Assembly (NCBI RefSeq): GCF_009832905.1
Contig: NZ_CP047135.1
Coordinates: 1,652,001-1,716,000 of the forward strand
DNA from: Stenotrophomonas sp. 364
GTDB lineage: Bacteria > Pseudomonadota > Gammaproteobacteria > Xanthomonadales > Xanthomonadaceae
Length of the DNA stretch: 64,000 nucleotides
Direction: 5' to 3'
The notes under the pieces are model-generated. The model saw only the letters and a program-made list of their open reading frames with translations, did not search any database and was not told where the DNA came from. A program made the translations under genes and the position numbers. This document shows positions 1 through 9,500 of the stretch, in pieces; position 1 is the stretch's first letter; each line of letters begins with the position of its first letter.

Positions 1-1725
1 CGCGCGCAGTTGGCGCGCGAGATGACGCTCGTTGTCGGGGAGAAGGGCAGCTACGAGCTGCTGGACGACGATGGCAACCGGCTCTTGAAAGGGCGTGTCG
101 GTGAGCCTGCAACCGGCGGTGGCGTGAAAATGCAGGTTGCCCTGCTCCGCGCGCATCCTGGCATGCGGTTTGACCTGATGCGTCAGCGCCATCTGACCGT
201 CGTCAATGATCTTCAGCGCGATATCGGCGTCAGCGAGTCCGGCAAGGACTCCGGCATCCTCACCCTCGCGTATGAGAGCGCCGATCCCGTACTGGCACAG
301 AGCTTCCTGCAGCAGGTCGCACAGGCGTACGTGCGCCAGAACGTTGAGCGCAACTCGGCCGAAGCGTCGGCCCAGCTGGCCTTCGTGAAAGAGCAGCTGC
401 CGAACGTTCGCAGCCAGGTGGATGCAGCACAGAAGGCACTGAGTGCTTACCAGACCAAGGCCAATTCGGTCGACCTTACCCTGCAGACCAAGGGCCTGCT
501 GGACCAGGAGGTTGCGGTCGAGACCAGCATCCAGCAACTGCGCCTGCAACAGGCCGAGATGGATCGAAAGTTCACCCGCGATCACCCGGCCTACCAGGCA
601 CTGATGCGCCAGGTGGGCGAGCTGGAAGGTCGCAAGAGCAATTTCCAGGGCCAGGTGAAGCAGTTGCCCGAAGCCCAGCAGCAGTTGCTGCGACTCACCC
701 GCGATCTGCAGGTGAGCAATGAGATGTACACGGGCATGCTCAATCAGGCGCAACAGCTGGATGTGGCGCGTGCAGGCACGGTCGGTAATGTGCGCATCAT
801 TGATGCCGCAGAAGTGGATGCAACCACGCCGGTGAAGCCACGCAAGGCGATCGTGGTGCTGATCGGTACGGCGTTCGGCGCCTTCCTCTCTGTTGCCATG
901 GTGTTGCTCAAGCAGTTGCTGAATCGCGGCGTGGAAGACCCGGCGCAGATCGAGGAGCTTGGGCTTCCCGTATACGCCTCCATCCCGGTCAGCGTGCAGC
1001 AGCAGGGTGACTCGGTGCGGGGCAAGTTCCGCGCGGATGGGAAGTTGCATCTGCTTGCGGTGAAGGATCCTGCCGACCTGGCCATCGAAGCCGTGCGCAG
1101 CCTGCGTACCAGCCTGCATTTCGCACGGCTGGAGGCCAAGAACAACATCGTCCTGATCTCCGGTGCCAGCCCGAATGCGGGCAAGACGTTTGTTTCCTCG
1201 AACCTCGCCGCTGTCATCGCGCAAGCCGGGCAGAAGGTCCTGGTGATCGACGCCGACATGCGCAAGGGCACCCTGCACAAGGCGCTTGGCACCACACAGA
1301 CGCCGGGCCTGTCGGATCTGCTGGTTGGGAAGGCCGAGCGTTCCGAGGTCATCCGCACGCTGCCCGGCTTGGACAACCTGAGCTATATCGCCCGAGGCGA
1401 CGTGCCGCCGAACCCGTCCGAGCTGTTGATGCATTCCAACTTCACGCGTCTGCTGGAAGAGCTGGCCCCGCAGTACGACATCGTCATTGTCGATACGCCG
1501 CCGATCCTGGCGGTGACCGATGCGGCAATCATTGCCCACCACGCTGGCACCTGCCTGATGGTGGCCCGTTTCGGGCTGAACCAGGCCAAGGAGCTTGCGC
1601 TGGCCAAGCGCCGCTTCGAGCAGAACAACGTCCGCATCAAGGGCGCGATCTTCAACGCAGTGCAGCGCCGCGCAACCGGGTACTACAGCTACGGGTACTA
1701 CGAGTACAAGTCCACCTCTTCCTGA
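1..1725 (+). CDS. Polysaccharide biosynthesis tyrosine autokinase (Wzc-like, 5' truncated by window)
   Basis: The frame is open from base 1, so the N-terminus and first membrane helix lie outside the window. What remains has a long coiled-coil periplasmic region, a proline-rich motif (TPVKP) before a membrane helix near 840-910, and a cytoplasmic BY-kinase domain. That domain shows Walker A (GASPNAGKT, about 1161-1187), Walker A' (VIDADMR) and Walker B (IVIVDTPP). The C-terminus carries a tyrosine cluster (YYSYGYYEY), the family's autophosphorylation tail. Such Wzz/BY-kinase fusions control chain length and export of capsule or exopolysaccharide with a Wza-type outer-membrane channel, and a wza-like gene lies at 13.1-14.2 kb. 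The family call is firm; the exact polymer is unknown. Confidence 0.93.
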   Translation, partial: RAQLAREMTLVVGEKGSYELLDDDGNRLLKGRVGEPATGGGVKMQVALLRAHPGMRFDLMRQRHLTVVNDLQRDIGVSESGKDSGILTLAYESADPVLAQSFLQQVAQAYVRQNVERNSAEASAQLAFVKEQLPNVRSQVDAAQKALSAYQTKANSVDLTLQTKGLLDQEVAVETSIQQLRLQQAEMDRKFTRDHPAYQALMRQVGELEGRKSNFQGQVKQLPEAQQQLLRLTRDLQVSNEMYTGMLNQAQQLDVARAGTVGNVRIIDAAEVDATTPVKPRKAIVVLIGTAFGAFLSVAMVLLKQLLNRGVEDPAQIEELGLPVYASIPVSVQQQGDSVRGKFRADGKLHLLAVKDPADLAIEAVRSLRTSLHFARLEAKNNIVLISGASPNAGKTFVSSNLAAVIAQAGQKVLVIDADMRKGTLHKALGTTQTPGLSDLLVGKAERSEVIRTLPGLDNLSYIARGDVPPNPSELLMHSNFTRLLEELAPQYDIVIVDTPPILAVTDAAIIAHHAGTCLMVARFGLNQAKELALAKRRFEQNNVRIKGAIFNAVQRRATGYYSYGYYEYKSTSS

Positions 1726-1739
1726 GGCGGTGGCGCGGG

Positions 1740-1762
1740 AGGCCGGGGTGCGCGCCCGGCCT
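1740..1762 (+). terminator. GC-rich hairpin after the autokinase gene
   Basis: An 8-bp perfect stem (AGGCCGGG with CCCGGCCT) lies 15 bases after the stop codon. No T-run follows, so it may be an mRNA-stabilising hairpin or a weak terminator rather than a classical intrinsic terminator. Confidence 0.35.
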
Positions 1763-1917
1763 GACCCACGCTGTGTCCGGCCCCGTTGCTGAGGCGATGG
1801 CGTTTCATCGGCGGCGGCCGGTACTGAACCAGGCAACTGCATGTCTGCGCGTTAGTCGCGGCATCCTCTCTGGCAGGGCCTTGCCCCGCACGCATACGCG
1901 GTTTGAAGTCATACACA

Positions 1918-3198
1918 ATGAAACGTTCCATCCAGCACGTTTCCGTCATCGGTCTGTTCACCATCGTGGGCGCCGGGCTGACGTTCCTCACCCAGATACT
2001 CGCCGCGCGCGTATTGGGGCCGCGGGAGTACGGCATCTTCATGGCGGCGTTCACAACGATCAACATCGTCTCACCGTTGACTGCCTTTGGCCTCCAAGCG
2101 TTCTGGTTGAAGGTATTCGGGCGCGAAGGTTGGCATGCCATGCGCTGGATCCGCCCCACCTTCATGTTCTGCGCGTTGAGCACGGTCATCACCATTGCCG
2201 GCGTGGCGGCTTGGGCGCTAGTCGGGCTGGGTGTTGAAGACCCGACGGCCTGGTGCCTGCTCATCCTGTCCACGAGTCTTCTGGCCGTGGCCAGCATCGA
2301 GGTCGTCACCACACGGTTCCTGCTTGAGGAAAAGCCTGTTCCGCTGATGGTCTGGCAGACGTTGCCGCAGGTGGTCAGGTTCCTCGTGGTGGTCGGCGTT
2401 CTGTTGGCAGGGCAAGGTCTGGATGCGGTTACCCTGGCGTGGTTGTACGCGCTGGTGGGCGGTTTGCTGGTACTCGCCGGCATTCCGAACATGGTCGCGC
2501 TTGCGACCGGACGCATGGGCGTGGTCGGGCACGAGCGACCCACCGACCCGGTGGTTCTGAAGCAGCCGGGCATTCTGGCCGTGGCATCGGAGACCTGGGC
2601 ATTCGGTCTGGGCAACCTGTTCTTCCTGGTCTACTTCCAGAGCAGCATTCTTTTCATCAGCCACCACCTGGGGCCCGAGGCTACTGCGACCTTTGGCGTA
2701 GCGGTCACCATCCTGGCCGCGCTGTACCTGCTGCCCACCACGATCTACCAGAAGCTGATGATGCCGCGCCTTCATCGCTGGGCATTCCAGGATCGGGCCG
2801 CGTTCCGCGCCGCTTATCGTGCCGGCAACAAGTACATGCTCCTTCTAGGGCTTGCCGCGGCGGCCTGTACGGCCCTGCTGGCTCAGTACCTGGTGCCCCT
2901 GTTGTTCGGCAAGGAATATGCGAAAGCCGCGTGGGTGCTCATGTGGCTTGCACCGTGCATTCCGATGCGCTTCGTTGCCACCAGTGCCGGTGCGATTCTC
3001 AGCACGGGCAACCTGATGCGGGTGAAGATCCGGATCATGGGGCTGGTAGCGGTCTGCAATCTCGTACTGAACCATCTTCTGATCAGCCGGTTTGGCATGC
3101 AGGGCGCAATCCAGGCTGCCATTGCGACCGAAGCACTGTTGGTGGGCCTGTATTGCTACACCGCCCACCGTTCATTCAGCAAGAGCGAGCCCGCATGA
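1918..3198 (+). CDS. Polysaccharide flippase (Wzx-like, MATE/PST superfamily)
   Basis: A 426-residue, very hydrophobic protein with roughly 12 membrane segments and charged loops, the length and pattern of O-antigen/capsule repeat-unit flippases. It would flip lipid-linked repeat units across the inner membrane. ATG 1918 (MKRSIQHVSVIGLF) is preferred over TTG 1903; neither has a strong ribosome binding site. Its stop overlaps the next start (ATGA), so it is translationally coupled to the FrhB-like gene. Context between a Wzc-like kinase and several glycosyltransferases supports the role. Confidence 0.87.
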   Translation: MKRSIQHVSVIGLFTIVGAGLTFLTQILAARVLGPREYGIFMAAFTTINIVSPLTAFGLQAFWLKVFGREGWHAMRWIRPTFMFCALSTVITIAGVAAWALVGLGVEDPTAWCLLILSTSLLAVASIEVVTTRFLLEEKPVPLMVWQTLPQVVRFLVVVGVLLAGQGLDAVTLAWLYALVGGLLVLAGIPNMVALATGRMGVVGHERPTDPVVLKQPGILAVASETWAFGLGNLFFLVYFQSSILFISHHLGPEATATFGVAVTILAALYLLPTTIYQKLMMPRLHRWAFQDRAAFRAAYRAGNKYMLLLGLAAAACTALLAQYLVPLLFGKEYAKAAWVLMWLAPCIPMRFVATSAGAILSTGNLMRVKIRIMGLVAVCNLVLNHLLISRFGMQGAIQAAIATEALLVGLYCYTAHRSFSKSEPA

Positions 3199-4583
3199 GC
3201 CAGGCAATTACACTTGGGCAGATCGTCAAGGGCGGCTACTGCGTTGGCTGCGGCGGCTGCGCAAGGGCGGCTAGCGGTGTGCAGATGTCCATCAACGACG
3301 TTGGCATGCCACAACCGTCCCATGCGGCTCTGGAATCACTGTCTGCAGCAACGTGTCCGTTCGGGACCGACAGGAATGAGACGGTCCTGGCCGAGGAGCT
3401 GTTCGGCGGGCTGCAGGGCATCTCGCATCATCCTTCGACGGGCTTCTACTCGGATTTGCATGCCGGCCACGCGATCACCGGGCCGCATCGTCTTTCGGGC
3501 AGCTCCGGCGGTCTCACCTCCTGGGTGCTTGAAGAACTGCTCACTCGTGGTGAGGTCGATGCGGTCATCCACGTCGGGCGTGGCGCCAGCGACGGCATTT
3601 TCGAGTACCTGATTTCCAGTTCAGTGGATGAACTGCGGACGCGGGTCAAGTCGATCTACTACCCCACGGGGTTCCACGAGGTGCTGGAGCAGGTGCGCGC
3701 CGATACCACGCGGACGTTCGCCATTACCGGTGTTCCGTGCCACATCAAGGCGCTGCGCCTGGCTGCCGAGACCGATCCGCTGCTGCAGGGAAAGCTCAAG
3801 TACTTCGTGGGTATTTTCTGCGGTCATCTCAAGTCGCGAGGCTTTGTGGAGTCGTTCGGGTGGCAGTTGGGCATTCATCCCGACGCGGTGAGCGATGTGG
3901 ACTTCCGCGTCAAGGACACGTCCCGCCCGGCCAATGATTACTCGATCGAAGTACGGTCCAATACGAAGGTTGCGCGCACGGAGAACTTCCGGCTGTACGG
4001 CTCGGACTGGGGGCTGGGCCTGTTCAAGCCGCTGGCCTGCGATTTCTGTGATGACGTTGCCTGCGAGACCGCCGATGTTGTCATGGGCGATGCATGGCTG
4101 CCGGAGTATGTGAAGGACAGCCTCGGCACGAACGTGGTGATCGTGCGCCATCCTGTCATCGCAGCGCTGCTCGCGGGCGCGAGCGCACGGGGCGAAATTT
4201 CGCTTGATCCGATCGACCCCGGCAAGATCCACCAATCGCAGGCGGCAACCTTCCGTCATCGCAACGAAGGGCTCCAGGTTCGCCTTGCCCATATGGATTC
4301 GCGTGGCATCTGGCGTCCCCGTAAACGCGTCCAGGCCGGCGACGGTGGGTTGGAGCCCATGAGAAGGCGTCTTTACGTCACTCGCATGCGCCTTTCCCAG
4401 GTCTCCCACCGGGCCCTGAAGGAGGCCAAGCAAGGGGGCGGGCTTGGATGGTTCTTCCTGCGCCTGTTGCCTTACGACGTGCTTTACAACTATCAGAATG
4501 GCCAGCTTCTGCGCAGGACGTACCGTACGTTGCGGGCCATGCTGCAGTCCCTGGTCCTCCGACCCTTGAGGAAGAAATCATGA
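3195..4583 (+). CDS. Coenzyme F420 hydrogenase/dehydrogenase beta-subunit-like Fe-S protein
   Basis: A 462-residue protein. The N-terminus has CVGCGGC (Cys16, Cys19, Cys22), a ferredoxin-like cluster motif. A second cysteine set, CDFCDDVAC, lies near 4037-4065 and is followed by a GDAW motif typical of FrhB/FdhB C-terminal domains. Proteins of this family recur in exopolysaccharide clusters next to pyruvyl transferases, where their redox role is not established. F420 itself is not expected in this lineage, so a flavin-dependent redox step is only an inference. It overlaps both neighbours by ATGA. Confidence 0.82.
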   Translation: MSQAITLGQIVKGGYCVGCGGCARAASGVQMSINDVGMPQPSHAALESLSAATCPFGTDRNETVLAEELFGGLQGISHHPSTGFYSDLHAGHAITGPHRLSGSSGGLTSWVLEELLTRGEVDAVIHVGRGASDGIFEYLISSSVDELRTRVKSIYYPTGFHEVLEQVRADTTRTFAITGVPCHIKALRLAAETDPLLQGKLKYFVGIFCGHLKSRGFVESFGWQLGIHPDAVSDVDFRVKDTSRPANDYSIEVRSNTKVARTENFRLYGSDWGLGLFKPLACDFCDDVACETADVVMGDAWLPEYVKDSLGTNVVIVRHPVIAALLAGASARGEISLDPIDPGKIHQSQAATFRHRNEGLQVRLAHMDSRGIWRPRKRVQAGDGGLEPMRRRLYVTRMRLSQVSHRALKEAKQGGGLGWFFLRLLPYDVLYNYQNGQLLRRTYRTLRAMLQSLVLRPLRKKS

Positions 4584-5695
4584 CTCGCCGAATCGGCCTG
4601 CTCACCCTCCCGCTGCATTCCAACTACGGCGGTATCGTCCAAGTTGCGGCGCTGTATGCATTCCTGAGCGAGCAGGGATACCAGCCTATTCTGCTGCGCA
4701 AGGAGCATCACAAGGCGGCGTGGAAGTTGGCTGCCATAGCCGCATTGAAGCGCATTCCGGGCCAGAACATAGCCAACTATCGCAGCCAATTCCTCAAGCT
4801 GCGCAAGCACGCCGGCTTCATGCAGGCGTTCTTGCCGAACCAGTCCGGGGTCAGTCGTACCCCATCGCAGCTCGCTGCGGAAAGCGCGCGACTTGGTCTG
4901 GATGCCGTCATTGTGGGAAGCGACCAGGTGTGGCGATTGGATTACATCGACGACGGGGCTTACGACGCCTATTTTCTGTCGTTCCTGCAGAATTCGTCTG
5001 TGCGACGGATTTCATATGCCGCTTCGTTTGGTACGGACCAATGGGCCGATGATGGAAAGGTGGGGCAGGTTACACGGCTGCTTGGGGAGTTTGATTCGGT
5101 GTCGGTCCGTGAAGATTCGGGCGTCGCGCTTTGCGGGCAACGCTTCGCAAGGAAAGATGCGGTGCATGTGCTGGACCCGACGCTGCTTGTCGAGCGGGCG
5201 TTCCATGAACGTGTGATCCAGCAGTTGGCACCGGGAAACAGCGCTGGGGGCTTGTACGCCTATGTGCTTGATCGATCCGCAGCGAAGCAGGGCGTCATCG
5301 AGGCCGTCCAGCGGGCGCAGCAGCTGGCTACGGTGACCCTTGCCGAACCGGAGACGGATCTGGCCGGGTACGTGAATATCGGTCAATGGGCGCGCCGATT
5401 CCGTGACGCCGATTTTGTCGTGACCGATTCGTACCATGGCATGATCTTCTCGATCATCTTCGAAAAGCAGTTCGTTGCCATCGGCAACGCCGGACGTGGA
5501 CTTACGCGCTTCAAATCACTTCTGGCAATGCTCGGCCTTGAAGACAGGTTGTGCGACGCCTCGGTCAGCCCAGCCTTCGGGGCGGTTGAGCTTGAACCGA
5601 TCGACTACCAGCGTGTGAATCAGCGTGTCGTGGAGCTTCGGGAGCACTCGAAGGCGTTTCTGCTTGGGGCGCTAGCAAAGGAGCCCGTATCGTGA
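4580..5695 (+). CDS. Polysaccharide pyruvyl transferase family protein
   Basis: A 371-residue protein of the WcaK/CsaB type (PF04230). The N-terminal HSNYGGIVQVAALY motif, central GSDQVWR and C-terminal DSYHGMIFSIIF are family hallmarks. It should add a pyruvate ketal from phosphoenolpyruvate to a sugar of the repeat unit, making the polymer acidic. ATG 4580 overlaps the preceding stop and has GAGGAAG upstream as ribosome binding site. The gene immediately follows the FrhB-like gene, a recurrent pairing. Confidence 0.88.
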   Translation: MTRRIGLLTLPLHSNYGGIVQVAALYAFLSEQGYQPILLRKEHHKAAWKLAAIAALKRIPGQNIANYRSQFLKLRKHAGFMQAFLPNQSGVSRTPSQLAAESARLGLDAVIVGSDQVWRLDYIDDGAYDAYFLSFLQNSSVRRISYAASFGTDQWADDGKVGQVTRLLGEFDSVSVREDSGVALCGQRFARKDAVHVLDPTLLVERAFHERVIQQLAPGNSAGGLYAYVLDRSAAKQGVIEAVQRAQQLATVTLAEPETDLAGYVNIGQWARRFRDADFVVTDSYHGMIFSIIFEKQFVAIGNAGRGLTRFKSLLAMLGLEDRLCDASVSPAFGAVELEPIDYQRVNQRVVELREHSKAFLLGALAKEPVS

Positions 5696-6336
5696 TTCCA
5701 AAGACCATCCACTACTGTTGGTTCGGGGGCAATGCGTTGCCGCCGCTGTACAGCCGATGCATCGATACATGGGCGGAGAAGCTGCCGGGCTATCGCATCG
5801 TGCGTTGGGATGAGTCGTCCACGCAGTTCGACACCCCCTTCCTGCAGCACTGCCTGAAGAAGAAACAGTGGGCCTTTTTGTCGGACTATATCCGGCTGCG
5901 CGCCATCGCCGACGAGGGTGGCATCTACCTTGATGCAGATATTGAGGTTGTGAAGTCGTTCGATCCACTTCTGGGCCATGGCTGCTTCCTGGGTCTGGAG
6001 GCACCTGGCCGGCCCACCACCGGCGTCATCGGATCCGTCCCGGGGCACTGGTTGCCTCGTGAGTGCATGCGGCTGATCGATGAGCGCTTTGCTGCCCGAA
6101 AGCCTTACCTGATCGCCCCTGAAGTGGCGATGGCGTCCGTTGCTGCCGGTGATCCTTCGACAGTTTCGATCCTGTCAGAAGAGCACTTCTATCCCTACAA
6201 CCCATACGACGCCAGTCGTCCGGTCAAGGAGCTGATGTTCTCGAGCATCACCGAGAACACGTACGCAATCCATCACTGGGGCAAATCGTGGCGCCAGAGC
6301 TTTGCGTCCCGCGCCCTGAAGAAACTGGGATTCTGA
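5692..6336 (+). CDS. Family 32-type glycosyltransferase (DXD-containing)
   Basis: A 214-residue protein. It begins IPKTIHYCWFGG, the signature N-terminus of GT32/capsular glycosyltransferases with a DXD motif, and contains GGIYLDADIEVVKSFD, where Asp-Ala-Asp would bind the metal and nucleotide sugar. It starts with GTG overlapping the previous stop (GTGA). It probably adds one sugar of the exopolysaccharide repeat unit on the cytoplasmic face. The sugar donor cannot be told from sequence. Confidence 0.88.
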   Translation: MIPKTIHYCWFGGNALPPLYSRCIDTWAEKLPGYRIVRWDESSTQFDTPFLQHCLKKKQWAFLSDYIRLRAIADEGGIYLDADIEVVKSFDPLLGHGCFLGLEAPGRPTTGVIGSVPGHWLPRECMRLIDERFAARKPYLIAPEVAMASVAAGDPSTVSILSEEHFYPYNPYDASRPVKELMFSSITENTYAIHHWGKSWRQSFASRALKKLGF

Positions 6337-7115
6337 TGGCGGGCACCTCTGAAGCGGTCGCAGCGCTACAGCAGCTGACTGCCCTGTTGGGGCGGCGGCA
6401 CGATGACTGGCGTACGTTCAAGGCCTACGGCGAACGCGCGTTGTTGATCAGCTTCGTCAATCCTCATGCAGTCCGCATGACGATCGACCGGCCTGGCTAC
6501 GCCTCTGATCTGGCTGGCATGGATGTGCTGCTGCCCGATGGAAACCTGCTTGCAGCAAGTGCGAGCCGGCAACTTGGCCGCGTTATCGCCCGTGAGTCCT
6601 TCGATGGCAATTCCCTGGCCCCCGAAGTGTTTGCTTTCTGCCGCACGCATGCGCTCAAGGTTGCGCTCGTTGGGGGTGTGGATGGCGTCGCGGAACGAGC
6701 GGCGGCAGTCTTTGCAACAGAGTTTGACGTGGATGTCGCGTACGCGCGCTCCGGATTCTTCAATGGCGAGGGCGATGTCCATGCGTGCTACGACAGGCTG
6801 CGTGCGTTGAACGTGGATGTTGTGATCTGCGGCATGGGCGCGCCCCATCAGGAGCGTTTCCTTCTTGGCCTGAAGAACTCCGGATGGACGGGGCTAGGAT
6901 TCACGTGCGGAGGTTATCTGGACCAGGCCCTCGATGGCGGGGTGAAGTACTATCCGGAATGGGTGAACCGGTTCAATCTGCGTGCTCCCTACCGGCTGTT
7001 CCGTGAGCCGGGCCGCCTCTGGCGGCGGTACCTTATCGAGTACCTTCCCTTTGTTGTTGCGGATCTTCGCCTGCGCATGGCGCGCGGCCCCGCATTGCCT
7101 GGGGCTGAGCCGTGA
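6336..7115 (+). CDS. WecB/TagA/CpsF family glycosyltransferase (GT26)
   Basis: A 259-residue protein matching the usual GT26 length. Visible family features are LLPDGNLL, a central GGVDGVAERAA turn, VVICGMGAPHQERFL and the C-terminal YPEWVNRFNLRAPYRLFREP segment. Relatives include WecG/TagA and GumM, which add ManNAc(A) or GlcA to lipid-linked intermediates. The start at 6336 shares bases with the previous stop (TGATG), indicating coupling. The sugar specificity is unknown. Confidence 0.88.
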   Translation: MAGTSEAVAALQQLTALLGRRHDDWRTFKAYGERALLISFVNPHAVRMTIDRPGYASDLAGMDVLLPDGNLLAASASRQLGRVIARESFDGNSLAPEVFAFCRTHALKVALVGGVDGVAERAAAVFATEFDVDVAYARSGFFNGEGDVHACYDRLRALNVDVVICGMGAPHQERFLLGLKNSGWTGLGFTCGGYLDQALDGGVKYYPEWVNRFNLRAPYRLFREPGRLWRRYLIEYLPFVVADLRLRMARGPALPGAEP

Positions 7116-8104
7116 GCCTGCTGTCCATTGTTGTGCCCGTTTACAACGGTGAGGCATATCTCGACGCCTTCGTCTATTCGGTGGCGCCGTTGATTGCCAC
7201 CGGCCAGGTCGAGCTCCTCTTCGTGAATGACGGATCCACCGATCAGACCGGCCGCCTGCTGGATGAGATGGCGCTCCATCAGCCTTCCGTCGCGGTGCTG
7301 CATGTGCCCAATGGAGGCCAGGGCAGAGCCAAGAACATCGGCGCGCTGGCAGCTGTCGGGCAATATCTATGGTTTGTCGACGTCGACGACCTTCTCATCG
7401 TTGCATCCGCCCCTGCATTTCTCCTGCAGCTCGCGGGAGACGCCGACCTGGTGCTGGTTGGCTACGAACGTGTGGATGTGGACTCGGGGCGCTCCCTGGG
7501 CCAGTACCTGCCGGCCGTGCCCGGTATCGACGGCACGCCGGAGGAGATTGCGCGATTCGATGTCTATGGTCATAGCGCCTGGAACAAGATTGTCCGGCGC
7601 GAGCTGTATCTTCAATCCGGTCACGCGTTCCTTGAAGGTGTGATCCATGAGGATCTCGCGGTCGTGCCGCTTTGGCTGTCCCGCGCGAGGAAGATCACGT
7701 TTGACCGGCAGGTTCGCTACAGATACGGGGTGCGTGCATCGTCAAGCATCCACGGAAACTTCAGCCGCCACCCTGACCTGATCGTGGCACTGTCGCATCT
7801 GATGGACAATGGCGACCAGGATGATGCTCGCATCGGTCCCTCGATCATCAAAGAGCTGTTCTTCTACTCCTTGCCGCGCTATGCAGGTGGCTTGGGCAAG
7901 GGATGCTCCTGGGCGAGCTACATGCAGTGCTACAGGGATTCGATGACGATGTACCGTCGGATTCCGGCGGCGCGTCGCTCCCGGTTCACCGCCCAGTTTT
8001 CCCCGGCGTCCAGAATCTACATAGGTGCCACCGCGGCAGGCTGCTTCTTCCTGCCGCTGGTCGTTTCCCTGGCAAAGAGGGTGCGTGATGCGCGCAATGC
8101 CTGA
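7112..8104 (+). CDS. Family 2 glycosyltransferase
   Basis: A 330-residue GT-A enzyme. The N-terminus SIVVPVYNGEAYL is classical for GT2, FVNDGSTDQTG follows, and WFVDVDDLL supplies the DXD-type metal-binding site near residue 92. The C-terminal region is likely helical and membrane-associated. It starts with GTG overlapping the previous stop. It is the last glycosyltransferase before the polymerase and probably builds the lipid-linked repeat unit. Confidence 0.9.
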   Translation: MSLLSIVVPVYNGEAYLDAFVYSVAPLIATGQVELLFVNDGSTDQTGRLLDEMALHQPSVAVLHVPNGGQGRAKNIGALAAVGQYLWFVDVDDLLIVASAPAFLLQLAGDADLVLVGYERVDVDSGRSLGQYLPAVPGIDGTPEEIARFDVYGHSAWNKIVRRELYLQSGHAFLEGVIHEDLAVVPLWLSRARKITFDRQVRYRYGVRASSSIHGNFSRHPDLIVALSHLMDNGDQDDARIGPSIIKELFFYSLPRYAGGLGKGCSWASYMQCYRDSMTMYRRIPAARRSRFTAQFSPASRIYIGATAAGCFFLPLVVSLAKRVRDARNA

Positions 8105-8176
8105 CCGCTCGAGCGCGAGCCTGTTTCAATGCTGTTACGCCAGCCGTGTTGCTGAGCTGTATCCAGAGGGATTTGT

Positions 8177-9343
8177 ATGCGTACGTTGAGGGCGCGCTTG
8201 TCGGCGCGCGTATTCTTTTACTCTTTTCTGCTCATTGGGTTGGTCGGTCTATTCAGCCCGCTGTCCTACAACGTCCTTCCCGCGAACGCGATGTTTGAAT
8301 GCGTGCTGCTGGTGTGTGCCGCCCTGATCGTAAAGATACCAAAGCGTTCGGTGATCGCGTTCTTCATCGGCTCCGTCCTCTATGTCGGCATATCGTATGT
8401 ACTGATGCTGCTTTTCCAGCCGGCGCACATCCTCGATTTTGCCCAAGCCTACAAAGCGTTCTTCTACATCGCGCCGCTTTGCCTGTTCTTCGGTGCCAAT
8501 GTGTTTTCGCGCTCATCCGCGGTGAAACTGCTGAAGTGGCTGCTGGTGATGTTCCTGGCCAAGTACGCATACTCGATTGCGTTGGATCTCACGCCGCGCA
8601 TGGGGAGCAGGCCGGGTTTGTACGTTGAGAACAACTTCGAACTTATCTTCCTGATGCTGATGTTCTACATCCTCCGGAATGATCTCGGCCGACGGATGGT
8701 TCTCTGGTTTGCGGTGCTGGTGGCGATCATCGGCCTGTCCGGCTCCCGTAGCTCGGTGCTGGCGCTGCTGGTGCTTTTCTACGGCGTGTTCCTGAACCGC
8801 TTGACCCTGCGAACCTTCTTCTACATGGCCGGCCTGCTTGCGCTGGGAGGCGTGGCAGTGGCAATTTTTGTGCTTCGGTCCGACGGTGGGGGCATCCAGT
8901 CCATCGACCGCTACAACTTCATGATGGTGTTCTTGGGCGAGGTGGCGCATTGGCCCGCGTGGAAGTTCCTGCTGGGCAGCATGCCGCTGACCCCGCTGTC
9001 GAGCTATTCCTGTCAGAGCCTGTCCTACTATGAGGACCTGTTCAGTTTCTCCGGGGACGGCCACTGTTATTCGGTGATCCTGCACTCCTACTTCCTGAGA
9101 GCGGTGTTCGATCACGGCATTCTCGGCCTGCTGTTCCTGCTGACATTCATGGTGATGGCGCTGAAGAAAAGCGGCTACAGCCGTATCGAGGTGGTGGTCG
9201 TCCTCGGTATCGTATGCAGTTCGGCGTTGTCTGTTTCGGCGATGAACAGTGTGTTCGTCAGCCTGGCGCTCGCGCTCGCAATGGGCCTTCGCCGACCGAT
9301 GGAGGCGCAGCCCCATGATACTCAGCCACTGCAGACCCAATAA
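8177..9343 (+). CDS. O-antigen/exopolysaccharide polymerase-like membrane protein (Wzy-like)
   Basis: A 388-residue protein with about 10 predicted membrane helices and one larger periplasmic loop around 8880-9080, the layout of Wzy/O-antigen ligase-family polymerases. Sequence in this family is poorly conserved, so the call rests on topology and on the neighbouring flippase, glycosyltransferases and chain-length kinase, which together make a Wzx/Wzy-dependent set. ATG 8177 has AGAGGGA upstream. It is separated from the preceding gene by 72 bases, unlike the overlapping genes before it. Confidence 0.78.
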   Translation: MRTLRARLSARVFFYSFLLIGLVGLFSPLSYNVLPANAMFECVLLVCAALIVKIPKRSVIAFFIGSVLYVGISYVLMLLFQPAHILDFAQAYKAFFYIAPLCLFFGANVFSRSSAVKLLKWLLVMFLAKYAYSIALDLTPRMGSRPGLYVENNFELIFLMLMFYILRNDLGRRMVLWFAVLVAIIGLSGSRSSVLALLVLFYGVFLNRLTLRTFFYMAGLLALGGVAVAIFVLRSDGGGIQSIDRYNFMMVFLGEVAHWPAWKFLLGSMPLTPLSSYSCQSLSYYEDLFSFSGDGHCYSVILHSYFLRAVFDHGILGLLFLLTFMVMALKKSGYSRIEVVVVLGIVCSSALSVSAMNSVFVSLALALAMGLRRPMEAQPHDTQPLQTQ

Positions 9344-9388
9344 GCAGCTCGCTGGAGGCTGCGAGACTCGCGCCTGCCGCCAGTGGTT

Positions 9389-9418
9389 CGAGCGCCGGTC
9401 ACGCTATGCCGGCGCTCG
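9389..9418. terminator. Hairpin between convergent wzy-like and gfcD-like genes
   Basis: A 10-bp perfect inverted repeat (CGAGCGCCGG with CCGGCGCTCG) with a 10-base loop sits between the convergent genes. No T-run is seen on either strand, so a terminating function is plausible but not shown. Confidence 0.4.
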
Positions 9419-9500
9419 CTGAGTCCGTCGTTCGTGCGAAGGGTTGTGCTGTTGTTGCATGGCGCTGGGGCAGGGTGGGACTGCCCGCCATGCGGCCGAC

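Noticed and set aside
2439..3194. Long N-terminal extension of the FrhB-like frame into the flippase gene
   Set aside because: The flippase frame is the coding one there, and ATG 3195 gives the family's normal Cys-rich N-terminus with an ATGA overlap.
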